Positions 13,690-23,484 of a stretch of DNA of 64,000 nucleotides are shown in pieces. A program made the position numbers and the translations under genes. Positions within the stretch are counted from its first letter, which is position 1. Every line of letters begins with the position of its first letter. Under the pieces are notes generated by a model, which saw only the letters and a list, made by a program, of their open reading frames with translations, had not been told where the DNA came from and did not search any database. Origin of the DNA: Gnetum montanum (lineage: Eukaryota; Streptophyta; Gnetopsida; Gnetales; Gnetaceae); NCBI GenBank assembly GCA_015680685.1, contig MNCI01004342.1, positions 123,714 through 187,713 of the forward strand. Direction: 5' to 3'.

Positions 13690-13890
13690 TTCATGCCCTG
13701 GTGGTTAGTAGATGAATTTTTAAGTTTTGGGATTGATAAATAGGGGATTTTAGGTTTGATTCCCAATCCTAACATTCTGACATTAAGTTTTTTATTACTT
13801 TTTATCATTATTTTATTCCACCCTAGACCAATGGTTGATGTGGTCATTCAATTTGGGTAAGGAAAGGTTCCAAGTTTGATTCTTGACCTA
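13690..13890 (+). mobile_element. Two SINE-like tRNA-derived units (candidate)
   Basis: Two pairs of RNA polymerase III-like boxes lie in tandem. The first pair is TGGTTAGTAGATG (13702-13714) and GGTTTGATTCC (13753-13763). The second is TGGTTGATGTGG (13832-13843) and AGTTTGATTCT (13873-13883). A-to-B spacing of about 40-50 bp and the B-box match to GGTTCGANTCC are typical of tRNA-derived SINEs. No tRNA cloverleaf, poly-A tail or target-site duplication was established, so the call is tentative. Confidence 0.4.
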
Positions 13891-14740
13891 TAAAATTTTA
13901 AATTTTCTATTATATATTATAACAATGAAAAAATTTGATACTAGAGGGTTGAAGATTCCATTAGAACAATTTAACTTGCAGCTCCATAGGGCTTGGGAAG
14001 GATCTTCATGTGATTTTTTTGGATAATCCCGATCTTATTGTCATCATAGAATGTGACTAGGTAGAAGCCACTTGAATAAGATTATAGGTAACTACTTTAA
14101 ATTAATACTATGTGCACTTACTACCTATTGTTGAAATCATGAAATCAAACAAATAGGCTCTAGCTATAATGATGAATGAAAGGTACATTCAAAATAATAG
14201 GTGGATGGTATTTATAACCAATATTAATCCTAAATAATGGAAATGCAAAAATACAAAGGAAAATACCTCTAAGAGTATAGAAATTCAAATAATGCAAGAG
14301 GATGGGCTTGAATCTTTAAAGAAGTCAAAGAATCCTAGAGGAGCATTGAATAGAGGTTAAACTCTAGCATAATAGAAAATAAATGGCTTAAAAAATAATT
14401 CTATAAAAATATTTAAATCAAGTAAAAATAAAGAAAATTATTCAATATCAAATTGATAAAGGTAAAAAAGATAGTTTTCAAAAAGTAAATTACATAATTT
14501 GAAATTTGAAATCAAAATTAATTAGTATGCCCATTGATATTAAGTAAGGAAAATGAATTAATATTCTTTCTTAGTCATTTGGTGCTAATATTAAAGTTAA
14601 ATATATGCATTGTACACAACCATGTAAGAGATCCTAGAGAATTCTAAAAATCAGATTAAAAAGATTACAAGGAAAAGAATGATATACAACTTTTGGAATA
14701 AGATTGTATGATTGGTCATTGGGCATACTGATTGTCTATT
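13891..14740. other. Unassigned sequence
   Basis: A+T-rich, with no recognisable coding frame. The end may be the last part of an LTR, because a primer-binding-site-like word follows at 14741. Confidence 0.4.
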
Positions 14741-14758
14741 TGGCGTTGTTGCTAGGGA
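14741..14758 (+). other. Primer-binding-site-like word, tRNA-Asp type
   Basis: TGGCGTTGTTGCTAGGGA matches TGGCGCCGTTGCCGGGGA, the complement of the plant tRNA-Asp 3' end, at 14 of 18 positions. All four differences are C-to-T or G-to-A. A gypsy LTR may therefore have ended just upstream, though no LTR was recognised there. Confidence 0.4.
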
Positions 14759-14859
14759 TGGTGCAATGTTTTCGTCATAAAGGCTCTTCATTATTTAATT
14801 TTTCTTTTCAAGATATTTTTTCATTTTACAATAAGCTATTTACAAGACAAGATTATAAT

Positions 14860-15320
14860 TCTACTACTATTATGCAATAAGCACCTCTCCAATTTACTCT
14901 TGAGGAAGTCATAAAGGGTATTAAAAAGCTAGCATCTAGCAAAGTTGAAGATTCAAATGGTTTACATGCAAAATTATTAAAGTGGATAGGATCTACTATT
15001 CATGGAGAAATTTGACACAAATTAAATTTAGCAATGGAGCAAAGATTAAATCAACATTGGAAAAATAGTAAAGTTATACTATTATATAAAAATGGGAATA
15101 AAATTAATTTGAACAATTATCAAATGATCATTATGACTAAAATTTTTCTAAGTTGTTAGGCACTCTACTAGAAAAAAGAATCAATTCTTGGGTTGAAGAT
15201 AACCATGTCAAGGTAAGATGTTAAGTAGGTTTTAGACAAAATCACTCTACTATTAATCACTTAGTTAATCTTAGACACTGCATGGAGTTTGAAAAAATGC
15301 CTAAAACTTCCTCTTGATAA
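14860..15320 (+). pseudogene. LINE (non-LTR retrotransposon) reverse transcriptase fragment
   Basis: The plus-strand frame reads FTLEEVIKGIKKLASSKVED, then NGLHAKLLKW, an ILLYKNGNK-NNYQMI block, and a partner of RISSWVEDN-VGFRQNHSTINH. These are the N-terminal motifs of LINE reverse transcriptases (EV..AI..L...KAPGPDG, P.YKKG....NYR.I, GFR.GRST.DH). The catalytic YADD region and the endonuclease are not present. In-frame stops and at least one frame change show it is dead. LINE proteins copy their own RNA at nicked target DNA. This fragment covers only the fingers region. It is flanked by unrelated sequence. Confidence 0.75.
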
Positions 15321-16200
15321 TTACAAAACATTCAAGCATAATATCTATCTCTGTATCATTTAGAATTTTCATAAGATGCAAGGAAAGAGTTTTCAAAATA
15401 GATTCATGATAAGGATAGTTTAGGATACATGATCAAATAATACACCTTCTTTTTTAGGTCATTAGCGATGTGGATTTTCCCATCATCTTACGAGCCTTGA
15501 AAAGTCATCACATGATCTTTCTATAGCCATGGAGAGGGTACTTGTACTCTATTATTTTAAACTAAAAAGAACAATGCATCATATTTAGATGAAATAAAAA
15601 AAATTGTTGGTTTAGGAATTGAACTTTCAACTTGTGAATATACATATTTTATTGATTTTTGATAATGATCATAAAAAGAATTGAACTCATGACTCATTGA
15701 TGTAAAAAAAAAACTTTAAAAAGAAAGAAAAAGAAAACAAATAGTTCCCAAGAAAGAGTTAGTTACAAGAAATCATCCATTATCTTTTATTCCACCTACA
15801 AATACAGAGAAGAGGAGAGGAAAAAGACACACATAACAATAGTAGCTAAGCAGGACAAAAAAAAGGATACAATAATAAGGACTGTGGCTGGGAAGGGAGA
15901 GAAGATTGGGGCTACTATAGGAGATAGTAGGAAGAAAGAAAAAAAGTGTTGCATAGAAATATAATATTATGATAATTCCTCCTAGTAAGTAAGATATCTA
16001 AGTAAGGAGGTAAAATGATCCATCTCTGTCATGTTTGATGATGGCTAGCAAGGGCTGATTTTCTTAGCTTCTCTTCTTGCTTTCCTAACCACCTTCACAA
16101 TGCTTCTATGAAATTATCAAGATTGTTGTTGTACACTTGAATTGTTGGAACCTTTATTGCTTTTCTAGAATAGATGAAGTAGGTGGATGTCATAAACTCA
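15321..16200. other. Unassigned, possibly LINE-derived sequence
   Basis: Short coding-like strings follow the LINE fragment, but none could be assigned. A purine-rich tract of (GA)-type sequence spans about 15700-15960. Confidence 0.35.
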
Positions 16201-16600
16201 TTGCCTAATACCACTAGAAAACTAATATACTATTAGTAGAGAACATAATCCAAGGAAAAATTTGGAGTTTGATTAATCAATCATAACTTTGATAGCTATG
16301 TTTGAAAATTTCCAATATTTTGCAATAGTAATGAAACAAAAATCCAAGATTTCAAATAAGACTAAATGAAGACAACAAGAAAAGAATATGAAAATAATCA
16401 AAGAAAAGAAAAATATATAATTAATCAATAAAATATTAAGGTAATGAAAAATATATAAAGAACATTGTAAAAAGAAAAGAAGAAAAATCCTTTATCCTTG
16501 TCAAGATTTATGATAGATCAATATCTCCTCCATGACTAAGTTGAAAGGAGGAAGTTTGGAAAATGGAGAATGCTTGTTCTTGATTAGAGATGTTAGTGTT
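16200..16600 (-). repeat. R1 fragment with conserved 15-mer
   Basis: The minus-strand word AGTCATGGAGGAGAT at 16523-16537 is the closest relative of the 28533-28547 copy. It is followed on minus by a T-rich, TTTTCTTTTC-containing stretch like that beside copy 1 (about 1580-1740). Confidence 0.5.
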
Positions 16601-16983
16601 ATCGGTGGTTACTTGGGATTTCATGAATTCTTTAAGTTGCTAGAAATTGACTAATAGGTGATTCAAACAAAAGGATCAGTTCAAGTACACCAAGTTTCCC
16701 ATGAAACTATCAAAGCTTCTTGATTAGTTGCTTAGAAGTAACCATATTCAACATAAATAGCTATCCGATAACACTTGTAAGAGGTACAATTGTCTTTAGG
16801 AAATCGCGAGAGATCTTACAATAGCTAAAAAATATGATCCTCCTATGTCCAAGTACTTTAAGTTAGATAGATCACTATCATCAACTTCTTGACCATGATA
16901 CTTATTTCTTCTTGGCCTTGAAAGATGATACTTGGAAGATGATAAATAGTCGATAATTAGTCCTAAATGCATCCACTCCTATT

Positions 16984-18480
16984 ATGCCTCAAAACCCATG
17001 CAAGTGTACAAGGACCATCTCAACACAAGTAATGACCAATATAATATATCCACATTCAGCATTCATGATGAGCCTAAACCTACTAGGCAGCCATTTGTGG
17101 TTTAGGTACCTCCTTGTGATAAAAGGGCTTCAACTTCTACTAGTTCAAGGTTCCCTTTTGTTGTAAGGATATCATCACCTATGCCTCCTAAGGATCCTTT
17201 TGTGATTAGGATGCCCCCTCATGCTAAAGTCAAAACTAAACCTACTCCTATAACTAAAAAATGTCCTCTTGTAGTGGCCAATGTAATGACTTCTTCACAA
17301 CCATTTAACAACAACAATAAATCCTTGAGAAAATAATGCAATAATCCCATTTTGAAGTCTAATAATGATGATAATAAATAGGCTAAGGCATGGAATGAAG
17401 TGGAGCCATCGAAGTGCACCCCCATCTCATCTATTCCCATGAGCTCCATTGCCTAGGCTACCATAACTAGTCAATCTTGGGAGGACCCCAAGCCATAAAA
17501 GAAGGAAAAAGAAGCCAAGAAACCATTGAAATATAAAGTTCACATTTTGGGGTGCATGAAGGAAGTTAAGAATGCTAAGAGAAAAAAGCCTACAACCAAT
17601 GAAAATGACTTCCTCAATGTGATGGAATAGGTCAAGCAATCACTAAAATAGAAGAGTACCTCCCTTAGCCTATATGACCTTGTGATGACTTATGTTGTGC
17701 ATCATGAGGCATTAGTCAAGATGTTGACCTCTATTCCTTTTAGTGAGGGCATCCCTACTAGTGAAGAGTTCATCCATGCAATGATGCTACCACTTTCACC
17801 AAAGGAAGAAATGAGGTTGATAGCACTAGTGTTTCATGATAGCGAAGTTAGGATTTACCCCCAAGATGGTAAGATGACCAAGGATCCCTTCTTCATAACC
17901 ATAAGGATAGGATAGTATAAAGTGCATAGGGTACATGTTGATGATGGAGCCACAATGAACATGATACCTTATACCATTATAGAACATCAAGACCTAACCA
18001 AGCATATGTAACATACCTCAATAACTACTCTTAAATCCTTCAACAGATCTTGGGTAATTGTAAAAGGCTTAATTTCTTTAGACTTTGTGGCTAGGGAGTA
18101 ATTCCCCACAATAGATAATTTCTTGGTTGTGGAAGAAACATTAGGATTCAACTTTATCTTGGAAGGTCTTGGCTAGATCAATTACAAGTTGTTTTTTCAC
18201 CAATCCACTAAGAAATTCACTTTCCTTATGAGGGAGATGAGATAATCATTCATGGTAACAGTGTGGTTCCCTTGGTGGTCAACAATGTTAACATTGAACA
18301 ATGGTCCAAAGTGGAGTTTTAGGAAGAAACTCCTACTATCAACCACAAAGTCGAGAAGCCTGATAGAGCATAGAAGGCCAAAACTAGCAATGATGGGCCC
18401 ATGAATGCACCATGGGAGGAGGTCCCCTTCAACATTGTAAGTAAAGAAAATGGAGAATATAGAATTATGCAAAATATACT
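16984..18480 (+). pseudogene. Tat-like gypsy element D: gag C-terminal region and aspartic protease
   Basis: One plus-strand frame can be followed from about 17001 to 18235, interrupted only by stops, nearly all TAG or TAA where CAG/CAA is plausible. It then shifts once near 18235 and continues to about 18460. The protease core is HVDDGATMNMIPY (about 17935-17975), matching the Tat/Athila-type VDGGSA.N..P active site. Downstream FNFILEGLG and STKKFTF correspond to the LLGR.W and HQ.LKF motifs. The protease cleaves the Gag-Pol polyprotein of the retrotransposon. RT, RNase H and integrase of this element are absent. A proline-rich, internally repeated segment (PFVV.R/PP) precedes the protease at 17090-17215. 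Family assignment is by motif recall, not a search. Confidence 0.7.
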
Positions 18481-18836
18481 GTACACATTTTCTAATATGT
18501 TAGAGATTAGGAAACACTTGCATAAATGATGTATGCCCTTGATTTACTCACTCTTGCACTTATGACCATATGATGTTCTTCCTTTTATAGCCTTCATAGG
18601 CTAGTTTACATGTTACTTGTATGCAATGTTTTGTTTACTTTTGTCTTACTTTGTTTTGACCTTTACTTTGCACATAGCCTAAAGTTTCCTTTTGTTTATA
18701 ATTTTCCTTTTAAGACTTTATATCTTATAACATAAACTATAAAAATATGATAAAAAGTTTAAAACCTGAAAAACTTATAAAAATCTTAAAAACATAAAAA
18801 ACTGATAAAAATTTTCCTTTTTAAACATGGGGCTCA
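18481..18836. other. Unassigned stretch after element D protease
   Basis: A+T-rich, with no coding frame. It joins the protease fragment directly to the minisatellite, so the pol domains expected between them are missing. Confidence 0.45.
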
Positions 18837-19030
18837 CCATGACCTAAAACTAGAAAAATACAACACAACCCTCCATGGTATAAAACTAGCAAATTGCATG
18901 GCCTGCTATGGCCTAAAACTAGCAAAACATTGTATGGCTCATCATGGCCTAAAACTTGCAAAAGTGTATGGCCCACCATGGCCTAAAATTGGCAAATTGC
19001 ATAGCTTGATGTGGCCTAAAACTAGTAAAA
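18837..19030 (+). repeat. Minisatellite of element D (CATGGCCTAAAACTAGCAAA units)
   Basis: About five diverged units of roughly 33-40 bp share CATGGCCTAAAACTAGCAAA, each with a variable GTATGGCCCAC linker. A related array lies in inverse orientation at 57250-57360 inside element E, between its integrase and its LTR. Tat/Ogre-type elements are known to carry variable tandem repeats in the 3' untranslated region, which supports the call. Confidence 0.75.
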
Positions 19031-19272
19031 CATTTATCACAATCTACAACTTAGTTTGTACCTTAGTAGCCAACATATATAGCCAATGTTACCTTTTATA
19101 ACCAATTATAATCGCATAAGTTAACTAACATGGCCTATGACATAAACAACAATGTAAAACATTAAACATGTATAGAACATTAAACATTAAAATATATACA
19201 TGAAATTAAATTTTAAAAATAATAAATGTCCAATGTCTCCAACATAGTAACCATGAAAGTTTAACCAATAAA

Positions 19273-22200
19273 CTATCTATTAACCAAGTCATTGGCTACA
19301 CTAGCCACAAATGACATAACAACATAAACAATGTCATCAACATAACAAATGACATAACCATTGGAAATGACTAATAGATGGTATGAAAGTGCTACTAGAG
19401 GAGGCTGAGGAGCACTTCCATCTTTACCATTGGGGTTGCTAGTGTCACCTAGTACCTGTATCATAAAAAAGCACAAGTTTAACCAATAATCAACAAAGTA
19501 TGAAACCAAGTTACAAACTATAAATTAAAAAAAATTAAACTAAAATATGCTAAAAAAAATAAAGTAAGCAAACCTTGAAGGGCTCAAGTGTAACATTTTC
19601 TAGTAGGAGATTCTGAAGGCCAACCTCCAAATGATGGAGGATTTGTTCCTTGGTCATGTGGGCCTTATCCACCTCCCTAAGATTGATTCCTATTAAGATA
19701 TTACTTTCATTGATTTTTATTCATGTAGGTGGTTCTCATGAAAACATCCTATTAGTCACCTCCCTAGAAGATTTAGAGACTTGAGGAGATGGGGAATCAG
19801 CTATAGTTAAGGTGTCTTCAAATAGTTTAAAGACATCCTCTACCTAAATCCCTTTCATGAATAGTTTCAACTTACACCATTAGGTGGACTCCTCCTTTAA
19901 CCACTTGAGATAGGCTTCATGTTTAGCCTTATATTTCTTCTTATGGTCCTTCTATGTCCAACCCCACTCGATAATGTAGGCGTAGTAGTCTCTCCACTCC
20001 TTGGCCTTATGTGCTAGCAAGTTCATTTGCAATTTCTACTTTGCAACCTCTTAGGCAAGGGAAACCTTACCATGGATGGCATTCTAGTACCACGTCCACT
20101 TGATCTTCTTAGTTTGTAAGGAACTCCTATTGGTCACTTGGGCCTCCAAAAATTCCTTGCAATCTCTGTGATCCTTGTTAGCCTTAACTAGCTTTTTATT
20201 TCTTTTTCCAATGCTACAACTCATTTCCATTAGAGCTCATTGGTATGTTGAACTTCCCATGAAGTTTTGGCACATGAAAATGCACAATCAGTGGCACTTT
20301 CATACAACTTTCATGGTACATTCTCCACATCTAAGGGCAAGCTAGGTAGGGCATTAATCTCAATGGGACGGTTGGGATCCCATCTAAGATTAGGTGCTGA
20401 AAATAACAAAACATATGTAAAAATATTAAGTAACCAAATGACCAAGAAAGAACAAACAACAAAATAACTAAAAAACTGAAACTATATACAAGAAAAAACT
20501 AAAAGTGCAAGATGAGTTAAGCTCTTACCAAAATTGAAAGCAACTTGTTGCAACCAATCAATCATGACCTCAATTTATTGCCCACATGAATTCCCTCTTG
20601 TTAGGAGTGTTGACCCATGGCTTCATGCAAAACATGGAGGTTGAGTAGTGGGTTGAGGCTTAGCAATAAAGGTAAGCATAACAATCAAAAAATTATTAAG
20701 ACCAATCTTAAACAAAAACAACAAAAGAACTCAAACACATAAAATAAAAGGCATACATACTTGGAGCATCATTTTGGATGATGATAGGGAGATCACCTAG
20801 CTATGATGAATCTAATATAGAATCAAAATCATCAAAGGGGAAATTGGATAACCCCTCCTCCTCATGATGTCATAGGAGATCCTCCTCTAGGCATTTTTAC
20901 TCCAACTCAGCTATTGTTGCTTAGGCCACTAACTCTTGTTACTTACTTACAAGAATAATAAGAGAAAAAAGTAATATAACTTATCATATCTTGCCTAAAC
21001 AAATTAATAATATAGCCTTATGACATAAAACATAACAATGCAAAACAACTAAAAAATAAAACAAACTAAAACATACTTGTAACCATGTCGCATGCTTGGC
21101 CAAGTCTAATAACAAATCTTCTCTTAGAGTGTTAATCAATTGCTGGGTCTACTTCCTCAACTATAGGCCTTTTTAGTTTCACTTTAGTTGCACCTTTAGC
21201 TTTAGCACATAATGCCTTGGTCTTTTCAATGTTTCCACACTCAACCTAGGGCTCAATTTCCATGCTATTAGGGGAAGCACAATGTCTACCACTAAGTTCC
21301 TTAGTGGTAATAGATAGCAACTCCTTGACATCTTTTGGTTCTAAGCTTGCATAGTGGGATAAACATGTTTCACCCATGGCTTGGAGAGTTGGGATGGATC
21401 TTGGCTTATCCATTTTCATCCTTCTTCACCACTAAAAACTTTGCAAACCTCATTAGATATGTTGAAAAGAATGCATAATGCATGTGGCATTTCGTTGTGA
21501 GGTTGTCATAGAATTTAAGGATCTTGCCATGTAGCCTAGAAGCTAAGTGACCAGCCTAGTTAAATTGAGCATCCTTTGAAAGAACCTTCTTCATGGTCCA
21601 TGCTTGCTCAACCCTCATGATCTTACCCTATGATAGCAACTTGGGAAACCTGTAGGAGTGGAATAAGGGATATGTCTCTCTAGCATGTTCAACCTTGAAT
21701 TGGTTAGGAGACAACCCCTTGTGACCATAGCAAGTGCCCAACCACTCTTCCACCACCTCCTGGTGCTCCATGTCTTCACCCAACTTAGTGATAATCTTTA
21801 GGCCTTCATGAGGAATTCCAAATAGGTCACTAAATGTAGACTCATTGATGGCTAGGGTGATAGGCACATCATGAACTTAGGTGATGAACTTCTTCATTCC
21901 TTTGTCAAGGGAGTCCATGATGTTCACCATCTTAGGAGTAGGAACAGTTGGGCTAGGGGCCATAAATAGATTAAGTAAACTTGCATTAATGTTTTATTGA
22001 ATGTTTCTGGGAGCCCTACTAGCCAACCACTACTACTTTGAATCCAGCTCACCATACTTGAGGATAAAAGTTTTCTTAGAACATCCTAAATGACAAGCAT
22101 GATGGTGGAGGAGGTGCTAGCACCTATAATACAACAAGAGGCTAATTAGCTTAGGAATAAGTACATCAAAACAAAATATAATGAGTATAACCAATTAAAG

Positions 22201-22362
22201 CCAAATTAAAACAAAATTTATAGCTAATCATAGCCAGTAAAACCTTTTAAACACTTAAAAGCCTAAGTAACCTATTATCACTATGATGAAGAATTAATAA
22301 TAGAAATTTCCATAATGTTCACTTTTACTTGTAGCAAAGCGTAGATTCATGCTAGTAGACAT
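19273..22362 (-). pseudogene. Intron-bearing gene remnant of unknown function, antisense to element D
   Basis: At least five introns can be placed on minus: 22328-22124, 21076-~20946, 20760-20659, 20528-20397 and 19573-19456. Donors are GTAAAA, GTATGT, GTATGT, GTAAGA and GTTTGC, and all acceptors end in AG. The last three junctions keep the frame open: QNDAP/TSTHYS, VAFNF/APNLRW and LEPFK/VLGDTS. Exon 1 would start at the ATG of 22362. Recognisable parts are a segment at 21867-21628 (ITLAINESTFSDLFGIPHEG), an acidic stretch (EEEG, DDFDS) near 20830, a Lys/Glu-rich coiled-coil-like segment at 20000-20200, and a short final exon ending at 19273. Scattered stops and frame changes mark it as decayed. 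I do not recognise the family. Its antisense position beyond the 3' minisatellite of a Tat-like element recalls the extra antisense ORF of Grande-type elements. Alternatives are a host gene or a captured gene. Confidence 0.65.
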
Positions 22363-23430
22363 CCTAAAGAAATTAGCCTATGAAGTTACCACAAGATACG
22401 GGAAAATCCAATAACTTAGTAGATGGACAATGCTAAGAAAGAACAGGTTATAAAGTATTCTATCATAGCATAATTGTCCTATGATGAAGAATTCATTGTT
22501 ATAATATGATCACATTATGATGTAGAATCATTAATTTTATAAATATACAAGATTTTTTGTAATCACCTATGAACAAGTCATAATAAAAGGACATGGTTTT
22601 TCATACAAATCATTACCATCCTATATGTGGAATATAAGTAATCATCAATCAATTACAAAGATGTGACATGAAGAAGGAGAATCAGAAGAAGTTGTAAAAA
22701 CAATTTAAAGATGAAGAAGATAGTTAGTGCAAGAAATGATAAATAATGAAGGAAAGATACTAAACATAGTATCATATAGAAGATAATTAGAATTAGAACC
22801 ACAAGAAACTAAAGATACATATCCAAAGTAAGAAAGTAGATAGTACTAAGAAATGTAATTGAAGAGAGGAGTCATTATGATCCATATATTTGTAATGATG
22901 ATTTAAGAAGAGAAAAGATTATCAAGTTATTCGTAAAGAGAAAGAAGTAAACAAGGATCTAGTTTCATAAATAGAATAAGAAGATCCAAGGTGAACGATT
23001 TGTAATTTGGTCCATTTTCCTAAAGAGAAAGAGAAGACCATTTGGAAAGTTACAATGGAATTGTAGAATAAAAACTATGAATAAGGAGCATGCTATGATT
23101 GTAGAGTAGTTCTTAATTAGTTAAGATATAGATTTTTGAGAAATCCAAGAAGACACAATCTTTGTAAGACTGACTAACTAGAAAAAATTTCTGAATATAC
23201 CTATTTATGTAACAATCAAAGGTAGACATCGTATGAATGTAGTCAAAGTAAGAAAGAAGGAAAGAAGCAAGAAAAAAGAAATCATAATGAAGAATAAGTT
23301 TATAAAAAGACAAGAAGACATTAATGATGACTGCATAATGTGAATAATATAATTACGAAAGATGTATAATGAGGAATTATTTAATGAATAAATTATATGT
23401 TAATTTTCTTCATAATTTAAAGATCATTGT
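22363..23430. other. Unassigned A+T/purine-rich sequence, possible LTR U3
   Basis: No coding frame was seen. The stretch ends in a TATA box and a methionine-type primer-binding site, so its right part may be U3 of a copia-like LTR. No second LTR was found. Confidence 0.35.
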
Positions 23431-23484
23431 ATAAATAGAGTTATTGAAGATATGTATAACCAAAGTCTAACATGATATCAGAGT
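23431..23484 (+). promoter_or_regulatory. TATA box and primer-binding site of a copia-like LTR end
   Basis: TATAAATA (23431-23438) is followed 35 bp later by TGATATCAGAGT (23473-23484). The latter matches the methionine-tRNA site TGGTATCAGAGC at 10 of 12 positions. The LTR would end with CA at about 23472. The distance between them is short for a complete R-U5, so the call is moderate. Confidence 0.45.

Noticed and set aside
19273-19509. CYVDDIV string in the last exon of the antisense gene, resembling a reverse-transcriptase YVDD motif
   Set aside because: No other RT motif lies near it, and the surrounding residues are hydrophobic and unlike RT. It is treated as chance.
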